DNA of 19,961 nt from an uncultured Beijerinckiaceae bacterium (GTDB taxonomy: Bacteria; Pseudomonadota; Alphaproteobacteria; Rhizobiales; Beijerinckiaceae), in NCBI GenBank assembly GCA_937863205.1, contig CALMGA010000551.1:1-19961 (forward strand), given 5' to 3'. Below, in pieces: positions 1 through 5,700 of the stretch (position 1 is the stretch's first letter; each line of letters begins with the position of its first letter). Made by a program: the position numbers and the translations under genes. Below the pieces are notes generated by a model. It worked only from the letters and a program-made list of their open reading frames with translations, made no database searches and was not told where the DNA came from.

Positions 1-337
1 CCCCTGGCCCTGGTGCAGGCCCGCCGCCCCACGCCGCGCTCTCCCAGGTGATGTGCAGGGCGTCGCCGGCCGGCGTGGTCGGCGGCGTGTGCAGGGTGCG
101 GGGGTGATCGGTCCAGCTCGGCCGGAAGCCAGCGCCTTTCAGCCATTTCTCCGCGTCGTTCGCTGCCGGCGTCTGCCGGAACCGGAGTGGGTTCGCGGGG
201 TACAGCAGCACATAATCCTGGCCGGCGCCGGCGGCGTTCTCGATCGCCGTGGTGATCGCCGGCCGGTCCAGCAGCTCGGCCGCTTTGGCCTGGCGCTGAT
301 CGGCCGTGCGCTTCTGCACGCGCTCTAACAGGTTCAT
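1..337 (-). CDS. hypothetical protein, 3' end outside window
   Basis: An open minus-strand frame of 112 codons runs off the left edge without a stop. The ATG (337-335) overlaps the recombinase stop codon as ATGA, and a purine-rich stretch (GAAGGCGG) lies just upstream, so the two genes look translationally coupled. The start is 17 nt beyond the 12-bp repeat at 355, making this the first gene past that repeat. The N-terminus (MNLLERVQKRTADQRQAKAA) is charged and helical; a more compact part with YVLLYP and EKWLKGAGFRPSW follows. I do not recognise a family. Codon use is GC-rich in third positions, as expected of a real gene here. The opposite-strand frame at 53-328 is its shadow. Confidence 0.6.
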   Translation of the reverse strand, partial: MNLLERVQKRTADQRQAKAAELLDRPAITTAIENAAGAGQDYVLLYPANPLRFRQTPAANDAEKWLKGAGFRPSWTDHPRTLHTPPTTPAGDALHITWESAAWGGGPAPGPG

Positions 338-1227
338 GCGGCCGCCTTCGCCGCTGTAGTGTTAACGCGGCCCAGGTAGGTATCGGCAATGTCGATCCGG
401 CCGTGACCCAGCTCGCGGCTGATTTCCAGCCGCGCGGCGCGGTCGCGGGCAGCTTGCGCCGGCGTCATCTGCTCGCGCGTCGGCCCGCCCGAGGCGGGGG
501 CCTTCCAGCCCGTCAGCCGCTCATAACGCCACTGCGCGTAGCCGTGCCGTAGACCGTGGGCGTTGCCCAGACCGGCGGCACGGGTGAGGTGCTTGTACCG
601 CTGCAGATACTCAACGTAGTTGCTGCCGGGTGGGATCAGGGCGCCGTCGCCCACAACGGCCCGCAGCTCGTCCAGCAGCTCGCGTTGCGCGGGGTGGGTG
701 ATCGGGATTTCCCGATACCGGCCGCCTTTGGTGGTCGATGCTTTCAGGGCGAGGTAGCTGCCCCGGTCGCCTAGCTTCGGCTCAAATTTCAGGATCTCCT
801 CGCGGCGCATCCCGAACGCCCGCTCCATCCGCAGCGCCAGGCGGATGCGCTGGTCGGCAACGCCGGCCAGCGCGTCGGCATCCGCCCGGCGTGCCCGGTT
901 GCCCTGGTACGGGGTGCGCTCTGCCAAGCCGAACCGGGTATTGTCGGCCGGCATCACGCTTTGCTTGTTCACTTGCTCCGCCCACCACCGCAGCCAGCCC
1001 AGGCGGTTGCGGATGGTCGCATCCTTGATGCCGGTTTCCTTCCAGTGGCCCACCAGGGCATCAACGTGAGCGGTTTTAAAGCCCTTGGCGTGGGGCACGC
1101 GATAGCCGAGCTGCCACAGCTCGCCTGCTATGGCGTGCAGCCCTTCCCGGCGGTTTGCCTGGGTCGCTTGCGAGCCGGTGGTGACGCGCCGGGTTATGTC
1201 GGCAAGGGATTTCTGCAGGTGGTTCAT
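334..1227 (-). CDS. tyrosine recombinase (Integrase_1-like), candidate cassette integrase
   Basis: A 297-residue site-specific recombinase. The first ~110 residues look like a SAM-like DNA-binding domain (YQG-R linker near 107). The catalytic domain has every expected residue: Arg141 (GMRREEIL), Lys167 (STTKGGR), His224-x-x-Arg227 (HGLRHGY), His275 (LGHGR) and nucleophile Tyr284 (DTYLGR). The LRHGYAQWRYERLTGW stretch and the insert before the last helix match the prophage-integrase family Pfam calls Integrase_1, as I remember it. The ATG is immediately adjacent to repeat copy 2, with no Shine-Dalgarno. Residues 288-291 (VNTT) are repeat copy 1, and the last six residues and TGA lie outside the repeat-to-repeat module. 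The enzyme appears intact and is the obvious candidate to act on the 12-bp repeats; that link is inference. Confidence 0.9.
   Translation of the reverse strand: MNHLQKSLADITRRVTTGSQATQANRREGLHAIAGELWQLGYRVPHAKGFKTAHVDALVGHWKETGIKDATIRNRLGWLRWWAEQVNKQSVMPADNTRFGLAERTPYQGNRARRADADALAGVADQRIRLALRMERAFGMRREEILKFEPKLGDRGSYLALKASTTKGGRYREIPITHPAQRELLDELRAVVGDGALIPPGSNYVEYLQRYKHLTRAAGLGNAHGLRHGYAQWRYERLTGWKAPASGGPTREQMTPAQAARDRAARLEISRELGHGRIDIADTYLGRVNTTAAKAAA
355..366 (+). repeat. cassette-boundary repeat, copy 1
   Basis: Exact TGTAGTGTTAAC. It lies inside the last codons of the tyrosine recombinase, read on the minus strand as Val-Asn-Thr-Thr. This copy is also flanked by a 5-bp inverted repeat (GCCGC / GCGGC) that the other copies lack. 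Confidence 0.85.
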
Positions 1228-1239
1228 TGTAGTGTTAAC
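1228..1239 (+). repeat. cassette-boundary repeat, copy 2
   Basis: Exact TGTAGTGTTAAC directly against the recombinase ATG (1227-1225), with no base between. On the minus strand it is preceded by an ATG at 1241-1239, giving a five-codon frame (MLTLQ) whose TGA overlaps the recombinase ATG. Confidence 0.85.
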
Positions 1240-1406
1240 ATAAATTGGTTAGTTTTATTGGCCACCGCTGCTTCCGCAGAGAACAGGGGTACGCTCCTTA
1301 TAGGTGCGTCTGGGGCCGGTTACTCCGAACTAGCTACGTTACGTTTCTCCGAAACTCCGTTTGTGCCTTCAAGCCTTCCGTACTCTCGGACGGGAGGCCG
1401 CGTCGT

Positions 1407-1544
1407 TCAGCCATTCCATCGCTTGTTACGTCCTTCATTGATCGCCTCCTTGGGCTCCCGGTGCCGTGCCCGTGGGGCCGTGCTGGTGGTTGTCGCCGGG
1501 GGGTTGCCGTGTTTGCGGCCGTGTTCATCTTCATGGTTCGCCAT
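1407..1544 (-). CDS. possible small hydrophilic protein, 45 aa
   Basis: A 45-codon frame starting MANHEDEHGRKHGN and ending in a basic stretch (REPKEAINEGRNKRWNG). A purine-rich sequence (GGAAAGGAAACAGG) lies just upstream of the ATG. It is the most gene-like frame between the recombinase and position 2085 on either strand. Overlapping frames (plus 1245-1775, minus 1334-1561) have low-complexity Arg/Pro compositions typical of GC-rich shadows. I do not recognise a family. It would be the only minus-strand gene of the second repeat-bounded module. Moderate to low confidence because of its length. Confidence 0.3.
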   Translation of the reverse strand: MANHEDEHGRKHGNPPATTTSTAPRARHREPKEAINEGRNKRWNG

Positions 1545-1604
1545 GCCTGTTTCCTTTCCAATGTTGCGACGGCTGTTGCCGTCAGGTGTCGCCTGCTGAA
1601 TTCA

Positions 1605-1640
1605 GCGCGTGCCCGCGTGGCACGCGCCGAGCATTTTTGT
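1605..1640 (+). terminator. possible Rho-independent terminator
   Basis: A 9-bp perfect stem (GCGCGTGCC / GGCACGCGC, loop CGCGT) is followed after a few bases by a run of five T on the plus strand. The T-run is offset from the stem, so the call is tentative. Confidence 0.35.
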
Positions 1641-1744
1641 GGGCGAACACCTGCCGCCCCTGACGGGGTGAGCTGGTTTCCCTGGTTTTGGCTTGCTGCC
1701 GCGCCAATCGCCGCCGCCGCCCGGCCACGGGCGAGGCGCGCGAG

Positions 1745-1781
1745 GCGCTGTCACTGTCAGCGGTGCCGACAGTGACAGCGC
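1745..1781. repeat. 14-bp perfect inverted repeat
   Basis: Arms GCGCTGTCACTGTC (1745-1758) and GACAGTGACAGCGC (1768-1781) enclose nine bases that can themselves form a GC/GC mini-stem. There is no T-run on either side, so it is more likely a protein-binding or single-strand structure than a terminator. Confidence 0.6.
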
Positions 1782-2084
1782 GGCCGAGATCGAGGCTGTA
1801 GCGGCCCCGCCACGGGCATCGAGCCCGCGTCAGGGCCTCGGGGCGGCTCCCGGCCGCCGCCCCGAACCCCCTGGCCAGGCCCGGCACTGGCCGGGCCACG
1901 GGGGGCCGGCTGCCCCCCGTACCCTCCGCTGTACACCGTCGCCAGCTCCGCCGTGCGGGGGCACCCCGCACCCCGAGCCGGCGCCCCTGGCGCCGGCTGC
2001 GGCCTTCGCCGCGCTGCCGCCAGCGATGCCCTTAATTAAGCCCTAACAGCATGGCAGCCGTAGACGACTAGGGGGAGATCCGCC

Positions 2085-2726
2085 ATGGGTCCGGGGGGAG
2101 CGTTCATCACGGCCGGCGCGCTGCTGGCGGCAGGCTGGTGCATCGGCTGGCGCTGCCATGACGTGCCGGTGCTCGCCAACGCCATTACGATCGAGAGCCA
2201 CGAGCAGCGCGCCTGCGAGTTTCTGGACGCTTACCTGACCGAGCTGGACAAGGTGCCGGACTTCCGCCTGCACTTCACCACCATGGGCGTACACCGGGCG
2301 AACACGATCAGCGCCGTCAATGAACTGTACGATCGCGGCCATTGCCAGGTGACAGGCGCCGCCGGCGAGATCGCGCCCGGCCGGCCGGTCTACCGCAAGA
2401 TCAACTCCGCCATTTACGATGACCAGATGCCGGCGCCGATCGCCGCCGTCAGCGAACCGCAGCCCCAAGTGGCCCCGCCGATCGGCGCCCCACGCCAGGC
2501 GCCGGCGCAAACCTTTGTGGCCATCCGCGAGGAGAAGCACGCGCCGGCCGCTGCGCCGCCGTTGGTCGCGCCCCCTGAGCGCCAGGCGAGCGCCGGCGGC
2601 GAGGTTACAGTTTGGCGCCGCCGGATGAGGATTGAGCCTGTCCAGGCTCCCCCGCCCCCACCGTGCGAGCCCCCCACAGCTTGGGAAAAGCTCTGGCAGA
2701 CCCGGACGTGCCCCGACGGCCAGTAG
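2085..2726 (+). CDS. hypothetical membrane-anchored, proline-rich protein
   Basis: 213 residues. The start is supported by GGGGGAG eight bases upstream of the ATG. Residues ~5-22 (AFITAGALLAAGWCIGW) form a hydrophobic segment, likely a membrane anchor or uncleaved signal. Residues ~40-110 are a compact charged region (ACEFLDAYLTELDKVPDFRL, then VNELYDRGHCQVTG). From ~115 to the end the chain is rich in Pro and Ala (VAPP, APAAAPP, PPPPPCEPP), probably extended. No family is recognised. It sits in the second repeat-bounded module, and its stop is followed by a 13-bp inverted repeat and then repeat copy 3. Confidence 0.7.
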   Translation: MGPGGAFITAGALLAAGWCIGWRCHDVPVLANAITIESHEQRACEFLDAYLTELDKVPDFRLHFTTMGVHRANTISAVNELYDRGHCQVTGAAGEIAPGRPVYRKINSAIYDDQMPAPIAAVSEPQPQVAPPIGAPRQAPAQTFVAIREEKHAPAAAPPLVAPPERQASAGGEVTVWRRRMRIEPVQAPPPPPCEPPTAWEKLWQTRTCPDGQ

Positions 2727-2731
2727 GAGCG

Positions 2732-2778
2732 TGACGGCCGGCCCTACAGCCCACTATGGAGGAGCGGGCCGGCCGTCA
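2732..2778. terminator. 13-bp inverted repeat after the 2085 gene
   Basis: Arms TGACGGCCGGCCC (2732-2744) and GGGCCGGCCGTCA (2766-2778) are perfect, with a 21-nt loop. It starts five bases after a stop codon and ends 12 bases before repeat copy 3. There is no T-run. It could stop transcription at the end of the module or be part of an extended recombination site, though no other copy has an equivalent. Confidence 0.4.
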
Positions 2779-2790
2779 GCCCAGCCGCGT

Positions 2791-2802
2791 TGTAGTGTTA
2801 AC
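2791..2802 (+). repeat. cassette-boundary repeat, copy 3
   Basis: Exact TGTAGTGTTAAC in the spacer between the 2085 gene and the 2871 gene. The flanks differ from the other copies. Confidence 0.85.
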
Positions 2803-2870
2803 CGGGTGCTTCGACGGTTCGCCCAGCAGGACACGCCGAGGAACTTGGACTAGAGTTGCCGCAAGCAACC

Positions 2871-3107
2871 ATGAGCAGATCCAGTAGACCACGGCCGGAC
2901 ACGGCCCGCAGCAATCCCGATGCGGCCGGCAATATCAACCGCCAAGGTGGCACGACACTCGGCCTGGTCGCTTTCGAGAAGATCAGCGCGGTGGACGGCA
3001 TCAAGCTCACTGCCCAAATGCGCCGCGATGTGCGCGCCGCCAGCCGCAAGGGCATGAGCGAGGGCGACGGCATCCGCTTCCTCACCGATCGTTACGGCAG
3101 GAAGTGA
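2871..3107 (+). CDS. small hypothetical protein, 78 aa
   Basis: The ATG at 2871 is preferred over the in-frame TTG at 2856. The N-terminal third is basic and Ser/Pro-rich (MSRSSRPRPDTARSN). The C-terminal two thirds look folded and amphipathic (LVAFEKISAVDGIKLTAQMR, SEGDGIRFLTDRYGRK). It is the only gene in the 355-bp module between repeat copies 3 and 4, so it fills a complete cassette-sized unit. No family is recognised. The Shine-Dalgarno is weak. Confidence 0.5.
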   Translation: MSRSSRPRPDTARSNPDAAGNINRQGGTTLGLVAFEKISAVDGIKLTAQMRRDVRAASRKGMSEGDGIRFLTDRYGRK

Positions 3108-3145
3108 TCTGACGGCGTCAATGCCGGCCAGCAGCTCGGCCGCGC

Positions 3146-3157
3146 TGTAGTGTTAAC
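3146..3157 (+). repeat. cassette-boundary repeat, copy 4
   Basis: Exact TGTAGTGTTAAC, 38 bases after the stop of the 2871 gene and about 150 bases before the Abi-type gene. Confidence 0.85.
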
Positions 3158-3187
3158 TGCTCTGCAGCAAGTCCAGCGCCGGACACG

Positions 3188-3264
3188 AAAAAACCCGCCA
3201 TTGGCGGGTGCTGGGAAACGGTAAAAAAAGCCCCGGCGGTATGCAGAGCAGGGACACGCCGGGG
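3188..3264 (-). terminator. two tandem minus-oriented terminators
   Basis: The first is ACCCGCC-ATT-GGCGGGT (3193-3209), preceded on the plus strand by six A. The second is CCCCGGCG (3231-3238) paired with CGCCGGGG (3257-3264), preceded by seven A. Read on the minus strand both are GC stems followed by T-runs. They would stop transcription moving leftwards through the module; no minus-strand gene lies directly upstream, so they may insulate against read-through from neighbouring modules. Confidence 0.5.
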
Positions 3265-3309
3265 GGAACAGGGCTAGTATGGGGCTAAATACCCCTGAAA
3301 GCAAGTTGT

Positions 3310-3987
3310 TTGTCCGCGTTCTCCGCCGTCCTCTCCTCTGACCGGTTCAGCACCTACCTGGTCTGGGCAGACGGCGACGACGCGCTGGCACAGCGCCTTT
3401 ACACCTACAACGTCCAGCTTTCGGCCGCCCTCTATGGGCCGATGCACATGGTAGAAGTAGCCCTCCGCAACGCCTGCGATCAGACTTTGACCCAGCGTCA
3501 CGGCGCCAGTTGGATCGACAGCGCGGCCGTGCTCGTCACCACCCGCCAGCAAGACGCCATCACCGGCGCCCGCAAACAGCTCGCCCATGACAACAAAACC
3601 GAAACGCACGGCCGCATGGTGGCCGAGTTGAACTTTGGGTTTTGGACCTCGCTGTTCGACCGCCGCAGCCACCATCTATGGGGCCAGCTTCGCCCCATCT
3701 TCCAGGCCAAGGGGGTGCAGCCTTCCCCAATCCGGGTGCAGCTGCGCGAGCTACGGCGCCTGCGGAACCGGATCGCCCACTACGAACCAATTTTGGCGCT
3801 GCCGCTGGCCCACCTCTACGGCGAGATCACCACCCTGACCGGCTGGCTTTCGCCCGACGCGGCTGCCTGGATCGCGCGACATTCAACGTGGCAGACGATC
3901 TACCCCGCCGTGCCGATCCTTATTCCCAACCAGGCCGGCGCGCTGCGCTTCGAGCCGGCCGCCCTGCCCTACCTGCCCAAGGTGTAG
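3310..3987 (+). CDS. Abi-like HEPN-domain protein (Abi_2-like)
   Basis: 225 residues resembling the Abi_2/AbiD-AbiF group of abortive-infection proteins. The conserved N-terminal helix (YNVQLSAALYGPMHMVEVAL with RNACD after it), the central ELNFGFWTSLF, and R152-NRIA-H157 followed by YEPI give the R-x4-H catalytic motif of HEPN ribonucleases. Known members act as toxins that cut RNA during phage infection; activity here is inferred. The frame opens with TTG at 3310; no in-frame ATG precedes the conserved region, and the ATG at 3279 is in another frame. Ten bases after its stop the transglutaminase-like gene starts, so the two are probably one operon and one cargo unit between repeat copies 4 and 5. 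Confidence 0.8.
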   Translation: MSAFSAVLSSDRFSTYLVWADGDDALAQRLYTYNVQLSAALYGPMHMVEVALRNACDQTLTQRHGASWIDSAAVLVTTRQQDAITGARKQLAHDNKTETHGRMVAELNFGFWTSLFDRRSHHLWGQLRPIFQAKGVQPSPIRVQLRELRRLRNRIAHYEPILALPLAHLYGEITTLTGWLSPDAAAWIARHSTWQTIYPAVPILIPNQAGALRFEPAALPYLPKV

Positions 3988-3997
3988 AAGCTGACCA

Positions 3998-4576
3998 ATG
4001 GCCATCGCTGACCTGATCGAGGCTACCCATGGTGCTGCAGCAGCGCAGCAGTACCGGCAAACCGTCCCCGACCGGAACGCCTGTGATGCCCTGATCGCCG
4101 TCGCCAAAGAGGCTCTTGTGGCCTTGCCGCCTGTGCCGGGAGCCTGTTTGCTGATGAGTGCCCTGATTGCCTCTCGCACGGCCGATATGACGAGCTACCC
4201 TACCTATGTGGTGGCTGGTTCGCTGGCGGTCGGCCGGGTGCGAATTTTCGGGCAGGACACCCTCACGAACGGCTCGGAGCTGTTCAGCCAGGACCATCCC
4301 TCGTGGGATGGCCACGCGTGGGTGGTTTTCGGCCCTCACATCGCCGAGGCGTCACTTTTCCGCACCGCCTACTCCGGGCGCAGCCACCCGACCCTCGCCG
4401 CGTTTGTTCGAGAGAAGTATGGACCCGGCCGAGGCCTGATGCTCACCACCCCCGGCCAGGCCGAGCAGGATGGGTTGAGCTACCAGCCGCAGTACGTCCT
4501 CAGCAGCGACCAGGTGGACGGGCTGACCTTGGGGGCGCTGTCCCTCTTACGTCCCCCTGACGAGGAGCCGGCCTAG
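3998..4576 (+). CDS. transglutaminase/cysteine-protease-like protein, partner of Abi gene
   Basis: 192 residues. I infer a papain/transglutaminase-like fold from a Cys at the start of a helix (GAC50LLMSALIASR), a strand (YPTYVVAGSL), a His in GH106AWVVFG and an acidic residue in the next strand (IAE117ASLFR), matching the usual C-H-D/E order. Its substrate is unknown. It follows the HEPN gene by 10 bases in the same strand and module. Such a partner could be an antitoxin or a protease activating the HEPN protein; this is speculative. Its TAG shares the tetranucleotide CTAG with the stop of the convergent small HTH gene. Confidence 0.6.
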   Translation: MAIADLIEATHGAAAAQQYRQTVPDRNACDALIAVAKEALVALPPVPGACLLMSALIASRTADMTSYPTYVVAGSLAVGRVRIFGQDTLTNGSELFSQDHPSWDGHAWVVFGPHIAEASLFRTAYSGRSHPTLAAFVREKYGPGRGLMLTTPGQAEQDGLSYQPQYVLSSDQVDGLTLGALSLLRPPDEEPA

Positions 4577-4824
4577 CGAGCCTTGCCGCGCGCTGTAGTG
4601 TTAACGGCTCGCGCCTGGTGACGTTCAGCGCGCGCGGCCTCAGCGGCTTCCCACGCCTCGCCCTCGGCTTTGGCCTCCTCGGCAGTTTGTGGGCCTAGCT
4701 TGTCGATGATCTTCCGCACCAGTTCGTCCGTCATCCGCATCAAGCCGGCAATGTCATCAACAGCCAGGCCCCGACCGTGGAGCTGGCGGACCATCGACAC
4801 ATTCTCGGGCGGTAGACCGAACAT
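4573..4824 (-). CDS. small HTH-like protein ending in the repeat-encoded VNTT tail
   Basis: 83 residues from the ATG at 4824; a GTG at 4842 would add six. The N-terminal half (MVRQLHGRGLAVDDIAGLM then VRKIIDKLG) resembles the helix-turn-helix of resolvase-type or sigma-like proteins. The C-terminal half is a charged Ala/Glu helix. The last codons run through repeat copy 5 as VNTT, then ARGKAR and a stop borrowed from the next module. It is the only gene in the 268-bp module between copies 5 and 6, lying downstream of the ArdC-like gene on the same strand. It could be a small regulator. Confidence 0.55.
   Translation of the reverse strand: MFGLPPENVSMVRQLHGRGLAVDDIAGLMRMTDELVRKIIDKLGPQTAEEAKAEGEAWEAAEAARAERHQARAVNTTARGKAR
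4594..4605 (+). repeat. cassette-boundary repeat, copy 5
   Basis: Exact TGTAGTGTTAAC, 17 bases after the stop of the transglutaminase-like gene, and inside the last codons of the minus-strand HTH-like gene (VNTT). Confidence 0.85.
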
Positions 4825-4846
4825 ACCGGGATTGTAGCACACCCCG

Positions 4847-5635
4847 TCAAGCGCCTGTTTGTGTAGTGTTAACCTGGCTCAGGATGAACTCGGCAGCGCG
4901 CTCGGCCTCGTCCATGGCGAACCCATAAGCTTCTTCCGGCCTGCCGGCGACATTGGCCCAGCCTCGAATATACCGAACGTGCTGGCCCCAATCCGGCGGC
5001 GGGTAGCCTAGGCGCGTCATCACGACAACTGTGGTGGTTTCCGCCACCAATTCTTCGAGGGGCGTTCGGAACTCAATAAGCTGTTTTGCTAACCGCTGCC
5101 GTCGCCCTGTGCGCTCCGGGTGGCCCGCCCAATGGGCCAGCTCGTGGAAAAGCGTGCTGTAATACTGATACTGGCGATCAAGGCCGCCGGCGCTGCGCCA
5201 ACAGCGCATCGGCGGCATGTTGATAAGCTCGCCCATGTAATTGCGTTGATAGTGCGCGCTATCCTTATTGCCCGAAACGATCTTAACACCGCACGCCTTC
5301 ACGACCTGATCTAAAGCAGCTATGCGCTTGATTGGACCAGCTTGCGTGAATTGGCTGAAAGGCTTGATCCATTCCACCGCCGAGAGCTGCGGATTTCGTA
5401 GCTGTGTGAAGGTCGCGGTAGTTAGCCAAGTGAGCGACGGTACGGCCGGCGCCGGCGGCTCCGCGATCGGCGCCGAGGGCTGCCCTCGACCACTGCCGCC
5501 GGTGCCGCGCTCGGCCGGCGACACCGGCCCCAGGCTGCGGCTTTCCGTGAGGACCCGGCCGCCCTCGCGCCAGGTGCGTTGCTGGTAGCGGTACTGCCGC
5601 CCCTTGATCGTTTTGATAACGATGTACCAGCCCAC
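4847..5635 (-). CDS. ArdC-like zincin metallopeptidase
   Basis: 262 residues, GTG start. Residues 1-35 form a small beta-rich stretch (WYIVIKTIKGRQYRYQQRTW). A Pro/Ala linker (~40-68) follows, then a metallopeptidase domain with His164-Glu-Leu-Ala-His168 (LFHELAHWAGHPER) and a Glu pair at 194-199 (EELVAE) as the expected third zinc ligand. This is the layout of the zincin domain in ArdC-type antirestriction proteins and related plasmid proteins, which protect incoming DNA from restriction. The usual ArdC N-terminal ssDNA-binding domain is not evident, so the role is less certain. The chain ends SQ-VNTT-QTGA: VNTT is repeat copy 6, and the rest and the stop come from the next module. Confidence 0.75.
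   Translation of the reverse strand: MGWYIVIKTIKGRQYRYQQRTWREGGRVLTESRSLGPVSPAERGTGGSGRGQPSAPIAEPPAPAVPSLTWLTTATFTQLRNPQLSAVEWIKPFSQFTQAGPIKRIAALDQVVKACGVKIVSGNKDSAHYQRNYMGELINMPPMRCWRSAGGLDRQYQYYSTLFHELAHWAGHPERTGRRQRLAKQLIEFRTPLEELVAETTTVVVMTRLGYPPPDWGQHVRYIRGWANVAGRPEEAYGFAMDEAERAAEFILSQVNTTQTGA
4862..4873 (+). repeat. cassette-boundary repeat, copy 6
   Basis: Exact TGTAGTGTTAAC inside the last codons of the ArdC-like gene. It is the last copy in the window; nothing similar lies to its right. Confidence 0.85.
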
Positions 5636-5672
5636 GGCCGCCCTGCCCCAGCGCGGCTGTCAGCCGTCGCCG

Positions 5673-5700
5673 GTTCATGCCGCCATAAGGCGGCATGAAC
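5673..5700. promoter_or_regulatory. 12-bp palindrome between divergent genes
   Basis: GTTCATGCCGCC-ATAA-GGCGGCATGAAC, perfect 12-bp arms. It lies between the minus-strand ArdC-like gene (GTG 5635) and the plus-strand frame whose ATG (5695) is inside the right arm. By symmetry an ATG AAC is also presented on the minus strand. Likely an operator or a hairpin that hides the start codon. Confidence 0.5.

Larger units (their letters stand above)
1568..1998. other. non-coding segment dense in perfect hairpins
   Basis: No credible gene lies between 1545 and 2084. The stretch carries at least seven perfect inverted repeats: 1568-1583 (6-bp arms), 1595-1606 (GCTGAATTCAGC), 1605-1627 (9-bp arms), 1745-1781 (14-bp arms, 9-nt loop), 1878-1897 (7-bp arms), 1898-1920 (8-bp arms) and 1976-1998 (10-bp arms, 3-nt loop). 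The density exceeds what a GC-rich spacer would normally show. Candidate roles are a transfer origin, a single-strand initiation site, or a structured leader for the 2085 gene. None can be assigned from sequence alone. Confidence 0.5.

Noticed and set aside
53..328. Plus-strand 91-aa ORF
   Set aside because: It is the shadow of a better minus-strand frame (1-337) whose start is coupled to the recombinase stop; composition is Arg/Gly-rich nonsense.
1245..2046. Long overlapping ORFs on both strands
   Set aside because: Low-complexity Arg/Ala/Pro frames over a hairpin-rich GC segment with no ribosome binding sites or motifs.
3146..3157. The 12-mer as a transcription factor operator
   Set aside because: All copies share one orientation regardless of gene strand, three lie inside gene ends, and one touches a start codon. 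This suits a recombination site better than a regulator site.
355..4873. Classical integron attC sites
   Set aside because: The repeat does not fit GTTRRRY/RYYYAAC in either strand, its flanks do not fold into a conserved imperfect hairpin, and the recombinase is not IntI-like in sequence as far as I can judge.
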